A stretch of 64,000 nt of DNA from Paracentrotus lividus (Eukaryota > Echinodermata > Echinoidea > Camarodonta > Echinidae). How positions within the stretch are numbered: the first letter of the stretch is position 1; every line of letters starts with the position of its first letter. Position numbers and translations under genes: made by a program. Of the stretch, positions 25,059 to 37,186 are shown piece by piece. Location: NCBI GenBank assembly GCA_940671915.1, contig CALNVZ010003430.1, forward strand, positions 20,644,106-20,708,105. Reading direction: 5' to 3'. The notes beneath the pieces are model-generated. The model was not told the origin of the DNA, searched no databases, and saw nothing but the letters and a program-made list of their open reading frames with translations.

Positions 25059-27656
25059 GTGAGTCAAATCTGATATCGAGAACAGGCTCTCTATTATGCT
25101 ACACTGCAGCTACATGTACGTACAGTAGGAAGAGACCTTTATGCAACCGCATATAATGTATGGCTGCCTGGCAACAGCCTGATCATGTAAATTATTGATA
25201 TAACAGGGCTCCATACACACTAACTGTTTTCATAGAAGAGGGTAGAGATCTAACCTTTTTGGGTTTGTTTCCAAAGAGCACTTGATTAGATTGGAGATGC
25301 CATTCAGTACCATTAAAAAATGCTGAAATTGGCAAAAAAAATCCTGCAAAACTGGGCATGTGTGCACTAAAAAGCCAAATAAAGGGCTGAAGATAAATAG
25401 AAAAGAAGTAACTTGGCAAAATAAATCTGAATTTAGGAAATTTTGTGAAAAATGGCATCTCTGTTTAAATGCAGAGTAACAATCCTACATATATTTTAGA
25501 CTCTCTGGCCCCAAATGCATCCAAGGGAAACAGCATTTACCTAGGTCCTACATTGTACTAACTTTAATAGTCACAAAAAAGAAGCACCTTGTTGACCTAC
25601 TTATGCCTACATTTTCACACTTCCTTTGAATTTCCTCAAAGGTTCATCGGAAAAAGAACTTCCTTTATACTGAAAAGAAGGACTTTACAATGTACATACA
25701 TTTAGGCCTATCAGTACATGTATGTGCAGTACACAGAAACAAAATATTGCCTTTAATAAATCTAAGCCGACAATACAGTAAAATTGAAAAGGTGTACACA
25801 GAAATACTAGAGTGCGTTGCCTAAAGGCAAGCTAAAATTTAATTTGTAAATGCTCCACACAATATTTTCATTTTTTTTTAAAATTCTGTTAGTTTGGTAT
25901 GGTACTGGAATAGAGTAAAAATGTGTTTTTTTCAATGGCAAAGCTAAATCATTAAAACTTACAAGCAAGTTTTTATGTTTCACTGGAATCCACTGAACCC
26001 ACTTTGTAAATTGTACAACATCTCCTATCTAAATCCATTTACCATCTTCATGGATATACAGTAGTGCCTACATGTATGAAGAGTTTTATCTTTAAGTTTA
26101 ATACACTGATTGTACTGTTTATTGCTCAGAGCTTGAGTTACAACACTGTACATGTATTAAAATGCAATAAATTTACAAAGGGGTGCCCCTCAAATCAATA
26201 ATGTGTCTCTTCAGGAGCATAAAGTTTACCAGTTTGACTGCATTAAATGCATTCAAAGTTCAGGGCCAAAACCATATATCCTTCAGGATGAGAGAAAAAG
26301 ACATTTCAAAGTTTGACAAATTGACAAGGGTTCCGTAAATTTCTTTCCTCCATGCTTTTAACAACCAACCTACTTCACAACCTAATTCAATTAGACGTCA
26401 GCAATAATTTGATAACCAGTCAGTCTTGTGCATGCTCTACATGACATCCTTGTCACAAACAATTCTACATGTAGAAACGAACATACACTGTATAACCAGA
26501 GGGATTGTATGAACAACTTCTAATTCTAGTTTCTATCCAGCCAGAATACACGGTAGTTTCTAGAGTAATTGATAAATGCACGTCACAAACATCCATAGTG
26601 TCAATTCCTAATTGTGATCAGCACTTTAAAAGCATCTCCATAGTGACATAAACTACCAGTTAATATGTGTACATGTATGTATGGCCTATTTTGCACCTCT
26701 AGCGCGCACATGTACGTTTCAAATTGTTATCTTTGACACAATTCCTGGTGTATGTAATTGTAAAGTACCACAAATTACTTTTTTTTTTAAATGAAAATCA
26801 ATAAGCAAAATAAATTTGAGGATTACATTATTTTGTGAATTAATTCAATTTCTAATCACTACAGGTTGTGCACACATGTAGCCCACAATATACTCCCGCA
26901 GTTTTTAATTTTATTTTTGTTACATGGCTAGGGCAAATGCAAGTTGCTCTTGCCTGCCTGAATGCAGACATTTTCTGCAAAATACAAAACAGATCAGCCA
27001 CAGAGAGGTGCAGGAGCAATAACAAATCCAACAAAAGCTTAGCCTCGTGGAAACTTTATCCTACTCTGTATTTAATAATACATAATCAGACTAGTTTCTA
27101 GTTACCAATCTTTTATCCAATTAAGATATAAATGGAACCTTCATACATTGGAAACATAATAAAATTGAGAAGAAAAAAAATATATTGAACTGTATGATGC
27201 AAACAAATTGTATTTCTAATTCTTCATATCAATGGAAAGAAAAATGAAACTCTTTATATCTCTTTTCGCTGTTTACAATGTACATGCAGCCTATTCTGCC
27301 CATGAGTGCTTACAAACAAAATTTAGATTAAAAGATTAGGCATATTTGAAATGATCTTTTAACATATTTTGTAATTTTCACAAATGAAGTGTCAAGTTGA
27401 ATATTTTTTAAAGGTTGAAGGAGTTCATTCATGATTGGATTTAAACTTGTTTCATACAATGTCGACCTCAGGAAAATTTTGGGCATCTATGGGTTAAAAA
27501 GAGCTGCATCTTATAGGAGAAAGAACATGTAATGTATCCTTCATGTAGCATGTCTTGCATGTCTTGTCTGAAGGAGACAGAAGATGGAAGTGGAATTGTA
27601 TCCGACTGCAGGATATCTATCACACAATTTGTCAGATCCAAGGATGCACGCCTGCC
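25059..27656. other. Non-coding stretch, no gene recognised
   Basis: AT-rich sequence. Open frames at 25,192-25,458 and 26,852-27,101 have no recognised domain or convincing splice context. Confidence 0.5.
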
Positions 27657-27860
27657 TTACACCATTATCTCATTTGGGTTTGTAATTGATACATCACCAC
27701 ATGCATCACGTGCTACGTACGCAACCTTTAGTTTGCTACTCCGAACCTTCTTATGTTCATTGTGTTCTCCATGACCGATTCCTTCCAATTTACTTTCAGT
27801 TTCAAGTTGAGTTAAAAAATAAGGCCCGTCAGCAAATTGTAGATGTTTAAAATCATGAAG
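27657..27860 (-). CDS. Possible unidentified 3'-terminal coding exon
   Basis: On the minus strand an acceptor-like GTGTACAG precedes a 67-codon open frame that begins LHDFKHLQFADGPYFLTQLE and ends TNPNEIMV before a stop. The residue mix is more protein-like than other frames in this desert: balanced charges and low homopolymer content. I do not recognise the family, and no companion exon is identified upstream on the minus strand within the next several kilobases. It could be the last exon of a gene with long introns, a retained gene fragment, or chance. Confidence 0.35.
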   Translation of the reverse strand, partial: LHDFKHLQFADGPYFLTQLETESKLEGIGHGEHNEHKKVRSSKLKVAYVARDACGDVSITNPNEIMV

Positions 27861-27891
27861 CTGTACACAGGCCTCCAAAATACATCACATA

Positions 27892-28589
27892 AGGTGGATT
27901 CACACCTGCCCGATCTGGAAAAGTTCCCGTAATCTCTGATCGGGTATTTTTACCCCGATCACAAACTACGCGTAATTTTGCAAGTGTGAAACCAAATTAC
28001 GCGTAATATTCCCGAAGATAAATTCCCGTAAATTAGTAGGTACTTCGTCAAAACTACGCGTAGTTTCGCCAAGGTCGTGGGAACTTTTGTAGTGTGAACA
28101 TAAATTACGGGAACTTTCTATTTCCCCTTTCTTTTTCTAATGTATTTCTTTGTTTTTCCTTCTTTCTTCTCATTCCTTATGTATTTCTTTGTTTTTCCTT
28201 CTTTCCCCGCTTTTCTTATGTATTTCTTTGTTTTTTTCCTTCTTTCTTCTCTTTCCTTATGTATTTCTTTGTTTTTCCTTCTTTCTTTCGTTCCTTATGT
28301 ATTTCTTTGTTTTTCCTTCTTTCCCCGCTTTTATTATGTATTTCTTTGTTTTTCCTTCTTTCTTTTCGTTCCTTATGTATTTGTTTGTTTTTCCTTCTTT
28401 CCCCGCTTTTGTTATGTATTTCTTTGTTTTTTCTATTTCTTCCCTTGTTTATAACTTCGGGTATTTTTCCCGAAAAAGACGGTTCGGGCAGGTGTGAACG
28501 TGCAAAACAAATTACGCGTATTTTGGTGGTTGGAAAAGTTCCCGTAATTTACGGGTATTTTTGCCGATCGGGCAGGTGTGAATCCACCT
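27892..28589. mobile_element. Terminal-inverted-repeat element carrying a minisatellite
   Basis: The left end AGGTGGATTCACACCTGCCC is repeated in inverse at 28566-28589. Subterminal blocks also mirror one another (AAAAGTTCCCGTAAT and TTACGCGTAATTT). The interior is mostly a 39-bp minisatellite. No coding capacity. Confidence 0.8.
28137..28445. repeat. Eight-copy minisatellite, unit 38-41 bp
   Basis: Units share TATGTATTTCTTTGTTTTTC and alternate between two variable tails, one with CCCCGCTTTT and one with TCTCTTTCC-like sequence. It is pyrimidine-rich on the plus strand. Because 38-41 bp is not a constant multiple of three, Phe-rich frames appear in all three plus-strand phases, which argues against translation. 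Confidence 0.9.
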
Positions 28590-28752
28590 AGAGATTATAA
28601 TATCCTCAATACCTCATGTGCATGTACAGCTGGTGAAATTGTTTTTTATTAGACCAAGCTCTTTATCATAATGGTTCAGTGTTTTGAATCTTTGGGATGT
28701 AATCAAAGACAGGATGCAGGAACACAAGCCGGTCAACAAGAGAGAACTCTTT

Positions 28753-29161
28753 GGCCCGAATTCACAAAGGTGGTTTCTGCCAAACCCACGGATCCGGATG
28801 TGAATATTCATGTAATAATTACGCTTAATTGTAGCGCGTACATTGAAAAAGGTCCAATATGAATGCGCCATTTTGTCATTTTGCACGAGATATACGCCAG
28901 TTGCTATGGTGTTGACATAATGAGCCCACGGTTTTGAATTAATGAGTCCACTGTTGAGTCAACGGTTTATTTAAATTAATTTGAATAAACAGCAGCAAAA
29001 CCATAGCGACAAGCGTAAATTTAGAGCTCTGTGACAAAATCGCGCATTCATATTGGACCTTTCTCACAGTACGCGCTAAAATTAAGCGTATTTATTACAC
29101 AAAATCTACATAATCCACGGATCCGTGGGTTTGGCAGAAACCACCTTTGTGAATTCGGGCC
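28753..29161. mobile_element. Fold-back MITE, GGCCCGAATTCACAAAGG ends
   Basis: The arms of about 110 bp match in inverse, including AACCCACGGATCC and GTCCAATATGAATGCGC. The 409-bp element is flanked by TTT on both sides. No coding capacity. Confidence 0.8.
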
Positions 29162-29938
29162 TTTGAATTCTTGATTTGAGAATGGCCTGCAATGACAAGA
29201 CAAGACAATGACATGGGAGAAGAAACCTTTTCGAAAAAGACCTTGGTCTAATATCTCTTTTCCTGTGTTGCACTTGACCATATATCCCCAACGCAAAACC
29301 AATACTTGATCAAGTTGTAGAGGTTATTACTAGCAGCCCTTGTGGATTAAAAAATTATGCATGTGTTTGACCTGTCATCTAACCAGTCCATATTAATCCA
29401 TTAGTGAAAGTCTTAGTTGATCTCCAAGCAGGCAGGGAAGTGAGAATTTACTTGCCGGACATTAACCTAGTTCTGGAGGTGAACGTGATACTCAAGGAAA
29501 TGCAACGTTTCACCTCACTATAATACTTTGGAGCCCTGTTTCTAGTGCTCTGCTTTTTAATAATTAACAATTATGATATACTTTATATGTACAAGACCTT
29601 TTTAGAATCCTGCCCTCTCCAATAAAACAAGTCAATCTGGAAGATGGAAAACAGTCACATCTCACTGGAGATGTATTATCTTGACAACAGAACAAAAACA
29701 GATGTATCTAAATGATTATTTTTTCTTGCTCTCTTGTTTTTTTTATTTTTTAATAAAAATGCATTTTTTCCTTCTAAATTCTAGTGTAATAATGGTACTC
29801 CAACAACACAGATGATGTAAGTGAAGCATACATAAATTCAGTGCAAATGTATGAGGTTCTTTGCACTACATGTACAATGTAGGCTACATGTAGTGTGTTT
29901 GGATTTTTTTTCTGAATTAAAAGGAGCACATACCAAGT

Positions 29939-30147
29939 GGGTGTTTCACAAAGAGTTAAGAAGACTTAAAAATCGCACTTAAATCGTTAATTTCATGAGT
30001 TATAATACGCATCACCTCATTGGATTGACTGTGCTCAGGAGATGCGCGCCATTGTGAAATCTATCAATCAAATTGTGCGTTATAAAACAAGATGCGCGTA
30101 GAAGTTAAGTGCGACTTTAAGCCTACTTAACTCTTTGTGAAACACCC
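29939..30147. mobile_element. Fold-back MITE, GGGTGTTTCACAAAGAGTT ends
   Basis: GGGTGTTTCACAAAGAGTTA is matched exactly in inverse at the right end. The arms also share CGCACTTAA / TTAAGTGCG. Length 209 bp, no coding capacity. Confidence 0.8.
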
Positions 30148-33068
30148 CCCTGGTCATTTTTAGGAGTGGGAACAGGCCTTATGGAAAAGTAAATCAAGCC
30201 TGTCAGCATCATAAGCCTGTGTTATCAAGCAAAGGGTCATTTCCCTTCTTGTGATCATCCTCTACGGTATTGTGTAGGCCTACAGACCAAGGGGCTTCTT
30301 TGGTCACACTGAACAAATAATCGATATACACTGCTAAAATCTATAGAGATATCCTATTATACAAGGCATATATTTATGCACATTGACCAAAGGATGTGAT
30401 TTTTTTTTTTGCACAACGGGACAAGATATTACACTAAAATTAGTTTATACTAGATTTAAACATACTGTAGGCCTACATTACTGCCCATAACTTTGTATAA
30501 TATAATGTAGCAGAAAGACAGTATTTGACTTCAGGCATACAATATAGGCCTATATTCTTATTCTATTATTGGATATAAAATAGAAATCTCCAATTAACAG
30601 GCAAACTCTTAACATACAAACTTTTCTACAGCATGTACTTTCATAGTGAACATGCTATTACTTGAAATATATCATTGAGGATAAAATATTTGTGGGTTCA
30701 ATTATTTAATGTTCCTTTGAATACAATTGAGCAGTTTCTGCAGGCCAGTGGCAATTTCAGGCAGTAGCAATCTCCAGAGCTGAACTGCTTTTTGAGGGGT
30801 ACTATGATAGTCAACTGGTACTTTAATAGAACTTCTCACATCTCTGCAGGAAACCTATCTCAAATTCGGATATTAGGAAGGCCAAAAAGAAAGCAAGAGG
30901 ATATGATCAGGCTGATTTAGGCAGAAAACAAACCTGACTTTTAAAAGACCAAAGAGTTCTAATATAAAAATAGAATTGCCACTTTGCAAAGCATTCAAAA
31001 TGCCAAACCGATACACACACACTTCCTGGTTAGGCCTATAGGTACATTAACTGAACTTGGACAAAGGGACCTTTGCCCACTGAGGAAAAAACCTCTTCAT
31101 CCAAGCTTTGGCTACATATTGAGGTAACTCCAGATAATAAATGTATACTCTGATGTATATGGACATACATGTACATTCTACAAGTGTACGGACTATACTC
31201 AATGAATCAATGAAGTGATTTGTAATAAACAAATTTATTAAGTTGGCAAATGGACAATAAATAGCAAGAGAGAGAGAGAGAGAGAGAGAGAGATACAGAG
31301 AGCGAGAGAAAAGAAACTATTTGAGTACACAAGTACACGTACATACATACATACATATCAGATCTCTTCAAAAAAATCCTTCACTATCATTGCAATGATA
31401 GGATGATGATAGGACGTCCACAGCTTGTGCCTGTTTTTATTTGAGACATCTGGCAAAAAGGACAAACCCTAATGACCTCAGGTTCAAGGCAAAGTTCAGT
31501 GCAATAGAGTCATCGTCATAGCGTCCAGACTACACAATATTATAGATAGTGATAGGCCTACATGTATGTACATGCATGTCATTGTGAACACACACAAATA
31601 AGACTATAGTGGTACATGTACATGTAAAAAAAAGAGTTATAAATTTTTTTTTTCTAAACTTCGTCATTACTCAACTTTTCAGTGGACAATGGATATGTCC
31701 ATCACGGACGTGGTAAACATATTTTTCTAAAAGGAATTTAATTCCCATCAACTTTTGTAACTTCAGCAAAAGAGGTATTTGTTTATTAAAACAGACTTTG
31801 TACAGACATCAATGGAAAAGTGATACAATGTAGTGCATTTTGTTACATGCTAATCTGCTATCAAATTTCAGTTTTACTCAGACAGATACATGTACAGTGT
31901 GTACCCAAGGAGCTTTCATGCACACAATTTTATAAATAAGCTACATGTAGGATATTTGAAGCTCCTTGATACATGTATGCAATGTACATGTAGATCTATC
32001 TGGACAAAATTAGGTGTGTACGGTACCTAATTTTTATCAAAAGTTGATTTTAGTCCTATATACAATGTACAGTGTATACTAATATTGTAATCTTGAACAA
32101 TAACCTTACAATATAAAACCTTCATAATGTATCAATAAAACATACTGCATATTATAAAAACAGATCTCATTCATTAGTCAAAACTCCATTGTGATAACTG
32201 TACTGTACATTATACTCAAACAGGGCACTCTTGGACAGAGATATTCATCTTGGTCAGGAAGGCCAAGACGCCTGAGAATAACACCTCAGATCACATCATA
32301 ACTAGCTCTGAGATTGGACTATTTAAAGATCTCTCAATTTCCTCTTCCATTTATCTGACTTTTGCCTGCTTTTGATTTTGCTCTCTGATGAACTGTGTCT
32401 CGTGATTTAACATCTGGATAAAATTTAAGTATATTTAGACTTTTGAAACGCATACACCTGTAATGTAACCTGTACATAGTCATAAAAAAAAAAAAGTGGA
32501 CAATGAGCAAAAAATTAAATGTGGCACTGTGCCTTTATAAATGAAAATTAGGATCTTAAATCAACACAAAGACCTCTCTACAATGCAAAAAAAGTTATTT
32601 AAGTTCAAACATTATGTGATCCAGTTTTCTTGCGCTGAGTAATTGATTAAACAGGAATTTGCAAATACATGTATGGGGCTATGGTGCTTTTAAATGCCTC
32701 TTATTCTTATGTTATTAATTCTATTATGTAATTAATATTCAACATATGAATTTTATACATTGTATCATTCAGCAATTGGATTTTTTTTGTTCCAATTATG
32801 CTTACAAAATCGTCCAATACTGTATTCGCTGTTATTTTCGCGTGATTAATTTTTCGCGCTGAGCGGCCTCAAAACATGTTCACAGGTTCTTAAATTCGCG
32901 CTGCATGTTCGTAAGCTCGCAATTGAACACATTCAATACAAGCATAGGAGATATGCCTATATTCGCAGGATTTTAAATTCAGGCCTGCTGCTCTTTGTGC
33001 GAAATCCGTGAAAATTACTGTACCGCGAATATTTCCACGAAAACAATATATATGGAAGTCTAAGACTC
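30148..33068. other. Non-coding stretch with (AG)n and a TTTTCGCG-rich patch
   Basis: (AG)n lies at about 31,266-31,296. Around 32,820-33,050 is a TTTTCGCG/CGCGAA-rich patch related to the MITE at 19.5 kb but too decayed to bound. No gene recognised. Confidence 0.5.
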
Positions 33069-33788
33069 TAAGGCCAGTATTCTCGAAGGGTAACTGAAGG
33101 GTAGAATTGCGGATGCTACATGTATGTGGTTCGCTTTAGCATGTGTGCGCCTAAAGGCCACCGCACACCTTACGACTGGTCTACGATCCAATTTTGGAAC
33201 AAATCGCATTTTGCTTATTTTCCGGAAGTATGAATGAATAGAATCTTATCATTAGAGATTCAAATTAACTGTAAGAATACTGATATCGAATTTCGGAAAA
33301 TTTCAAGCCTTTATTTAGGAGTAAAGGGCAAAATGGTTTGAAATCGTAGCCAATCGTGCGATTGCTATGACGTCATTACGATTAAATATTGAATTCGCTT
33401 TTATTTTTATAAGGAGGTTACATAGTCACTGATTTGAACATATAAGTATTCCTGTAATGATTTAGAACTCTGCACAGTATGATGTTCTATTTCTATATAT
33501 CCAAATCAATGTTATGACGTTTTATTCCAAAATCGGGTCGCAGACCAATCGTAAGGTGTGCGGTGGCCTTAACAGGCGACCGGCTGGAATGCTTCTCAGG
33601 GAGTGGAGATTGTGCACTGTAAAGTGCGGGATCGAAAAATGAATCCAATGACCGGGGTAATAATATACTGTAAGCGCTTTATAAGAAACTGTATTATTAT
33701 TATTATTAAGACAGTATGCCTACTAAATACTTATCTACAATGTAGTAGGCCTACTAACTTTTGCCACCCTTCAAGAATACCGGCCCTT
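33069..33788. mobile_element. Terminal-inverted-repeat element, GGCCAGTATTCTCGAAGGG ends, interrupted by a second element
   Basis: TAAGGCCAGTATTCTCGAAG at the left is matched in inverse by CTTCAAGAATACCGGCCCTTA at the right with few differences. Most of its interior is a younger fold-back element (33,156-33,568). Confidence 0.7.
33156..33568. mobile_element. Nested fold-back MITE, GGCCACCGCACACCTTACGA ends
   Basis: Left GGCCACCGCACACCTTACGA and right inverse TCGTAAGGTGTGCGGTGGCC match perfectly over 20 bp. The arms continue with near matches for at least 40 bp. Its position inside the 33,069-33,788 element gives the relative insertion order. Confidence 0.85.
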
Positions 33789-34329
33789 AGTCTACATCTA
33801 GGGTAATGCACCTGGTATATGGTCAAGAGAGAAATCGCCGCAAGTATATGAATACCTACCTCCTTTATTTGACTATCTAACCACCAGAAGTACAAAAAGA
33901 ATTCTCCTCTAAAATGTTATTAATATCATTTTAAGTATCAAATTAAGTTAAAAAATCCCCCAAAATATCGCCGATAGAAGGAGATGTTTCCGCCCAGTAT
34001 AAAGAAGTACACGATTAAGTATTTCGTCATGCGTTGTTTCGCTCTGCGTTTTTATCGCACAAACCAAACAGTGCAAGGAGCCTGCAAAAGGTACTAAGAT
34101 CTAAAAAGAAAAAAAAATTGCTGGGACTGTTGAACACTCGGAATCCGCGGAAGTTAATAATAATTCTCATACATTCATGAGACACTGTAGCAGCGCACAT
34201 TGCTACTTCACATCAATAGATGGAAGATAGCTAATTGCATTGGTGCAAATTAGCTAAGAGAAGGCAAACGTGAAAATAGATCCACCTAGTTCTACATGTT
34301 TGTGACGCCGTCCAATTAACAGTCAGTTT

Positions 34330-34925
34330 GCAATCTCTTTTTGCGGTGTTACTGTTAGACCTATTTAATGTAAATTTAAGTAGATAGGGGGCTAATATTT
34401 TGTGAAAATTTGGAGGCTGGTGTGTTTACAATCTGTTTTCGACAGCTATTAATCTACACTATCACTTGTAGCTGTTTTTGTTAGATCGAATAGCGGGCCC
34501 GGGCGCGCGATTTTACATGTAACTCTTTTGAATCTACAATACAATCGTATTCGTAAGACGTCGTTAGATGAAAGCAAGATGAAAATTTTAAAAATCATGT
34601 CTAACAGTGTAGATTCTAACGTTAGGTCTAACTGTTAGATTTATCTATAAAGTCTAAGTTAAAACTGCATGCAATATGAGTTAGTGGGCAGACATGTGTG
34701 CACCTTTTGCATCATAAGCAGTAAAATGGAAAAAAACAAAAACAACACAAAACCCCAAAACAAAAGCAAAGCCAGGCATAGCAAAACAAAGTCAGTGATA
34801 AAAAAAAAATTCATGAAAATTTTTACCGTTATTTAACGTTAGATCTAACGTTAGAAAGGATCTAACAACGCGACGCCTGGCCTAGACCAGGCTCTAACAG
34901 TTAGATCTAACGTTAGACATTTTAC
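34330..34925. repeat. Cluster of GTTAGA / TCTAAC words
   Basis: Within 600 bp the sequence repeats GTTAGA, TCTAAC, TCTAACGTTAGA and GTTAGATCTAACGTTAGA many times, in both directions, especially at 34,598-34,640 and 34,833-34,915. This may be a decayed transposon end region or a binding-site cluster. I could not define borders. Confidence 0.5.
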
Positions 34926-35566
34926 TTTGTAACTTTTTTTTTTCAAATAAAAAATAAAAAATAAAAATGGAAGTGAATAGATGTCTGACCAAAACAATTT
35001 GGGGCCGTGACTCGTGAGCTCAACTGGCGGAAAGCTAGCGGGGCAGGCAGGGCGAAGCCGGTGATGACGTGACTCGCACTCGTCACTCATGGAGTGAACA
35101 GGCAAAGACGTAGGCAGCAACACCTGCAAAAACACGGTTTTTAGTCTATTTCTACTTACATTTCCAACGCTTCAAACCTAGGAGGTTGAAATAGGGAAGT
35201 ATTCCTCTTTAAAACTGCATCATATAATGCGTTTCACAATAAAAATACACCATTTTCACGTAGCAAATTCTGGCAATACTTCTCTCCGTCGCGATCCCAG
35301 CTCCGATTGGCATTGTTTTACAATCGATGCGCGATATCGATCGCGATGGTATTGCCCCCTCTACGTTCATTTACCACAAAGCCTTCATGTGGCAGGTGCC
35401 CTATTCCCGTGCGAAAACGACGTCACAGTATATAATCAAGCAAGTACCTGTACCCCAACAAAGTATACATTTTTATAAAGCTTATGAGTTGGGCTACACA
35501 AAAATCTGCACTATGGCATATTATCTTTAGACATAAGAAAAATATAGTCATTCAAAGTCAAAATTT

Positions 35567-35663
<97 letters not shown>

Positions 35664-36636
35664 CATTATATGACCTAGTCCTTTCAATTCTAAAAACTTT
35701 ACAACATAGAGTGTAAGTGAGATTTTGATGGATAAATTTAATTCTCTGACTCCTTTGTGACAAACTAATGATGGCTTTTAGGAATATTCAGATTAGAAGT
35801 GTAAAAATTATGGATTTAACAATAGTCAAGATAGGGAAAATTTAGAACAGACTTTTAGACATAACTCCACCTGTGGGGTAGTATGCATCGAAAATATCAT
35901 TATTTTGTAGTACTCTTCAAGATAAACAATTCTACCAAATTTCATGCAAATCCAATGATTAGAACTCAGGTTTTTAGATTTTTCATGAAAAAAATTCCAT
36001 TTTGTGTCATTGCACAAAAAGAAATGGCTATAATACATATAATATATGATGAAAATGTATTTTAAACCCCCCTTATTAAAAAAAAGAGGTGGAATATTAA
36101 TATAAAAGAGGTTGTATGATGAAGTACACACATGAAACTACCAAAGGAGACCCCCCAAAAAAAAACTACCTTGACCTAGTATTTTATACTTTGAAGGTTA
36201 GTCTTGACTTTACGTTTTTGTAAGTATGATTATGTTATATGTTATTGTAAATGAGGCAAAATTGAGCAAAATCTTCTGATTTGTTTGTTTGTTTGTTTGT
36301 TTTTATTTCCGTAAAATCATACAATCATACATAATACATCTTAACATGAAAAATTACGGCGGATTGCCCATTTCAGCAGTATTCACACAATACTGCTGTT
36401 CTTCCATGGGGTCCTTGATTGATACATGCATGTATATATATAACAAAATGATAACCTTCAGTTTTAAATATTATTATAGACCTCTTTTAAAAAGCCCCTT
36501 CATATCCCTCTGTTTTGCCATTTAATGTCCCCCAGTATTTTTTTAAAACGAAGTGGGCTTAATATTACTCGGACTGCTGATGCTAATTGTTTTGTTTTGT
36601 TTTGTTTTGGTTTTTTTTAAATTCACTTATTCATAA
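34926..36636. other. Non-coding stretch with a 93-base T run
   Basis: A pure T run lies at about 35,571-35,663. A CpG-richer patch at 35,290-35,430 (with CGATCGCGATGG) has short open frames but no recognised domain. No gene assigned. Confidence 0.5.
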
Positions 36637-36698
36637 CAGAGGCGGATCCAGGATTTGATGAGAGAGATAGAGAGAGCTAGAGAGAGAGGAGAGAGAGA

Positions 36699-36733
<35 letters not shown>

Positions 36734-36797
36734 AGAGCAGGAGGGAGGAGGGGGGGGAGGGGGGGGGGGGGGCGACAGCCCAGGGATTCCGCGCCTG
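36637..36797. mobile_element. hAT-like MITE, CAGAGGCGGATCC ends, 5-bp target duplication CATAA
   Basis: It starts CAGAGGCGGATCCAGGATT and ends in inverse GATTCCGCGCCTG. It is flanked by CATAA at 36,632-36,636 and 36,798-36,802. The interior is (GA)n followed by poly-G. The CAG-type ends and 5-bp duplication match two other elements here (46,105 and 49,933), pointing to a hAT5-type family. Confidence 0.75.
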
Positions 36798-37186
36798 CAT
36801 AAATGGTGCCGATAAGTTATTCTAATAAACAAGAAAATATAAATAAATGTAAGAGGGTAAATTGAGCCTACAGGCCTATACATCAGAAATCATATACACA
36901 AAATATGAATAGGCCTACCAAGAGGTTTTTTTTTCCAGCAATGAAAACTATTTAGTTCTGGAGTAGAAAAAAAGAAAGCCCGATCATCAAGTTTTGTATA
37001 ACTACCCTGAATCTCTACCCTACAACCAGTTCGTCTAACTAGCTTTTTGTCTTATTACCATTTCTTCTATTTACCATTTTATCTAATTCCCATTCAATTT
37101 AATGTCAATTTTGTCCAGGAAAGATTTCGCCTAGTCTCAACTTGGGCTAATTACACACAAAGTTAATTTACATGAATAAAGGCTGA

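Noticed and set aside
28094-28591. Long Phe-rich open frames on the plus strand
   Set aside because: They are readings of a 38-41 bp minisatellite and occur in all three phases, so they are not a protein gene.
35484-35763. Poly-Phe and poly-Lys open frames
   Set aside because: Produced entirely by the 93-base T run.
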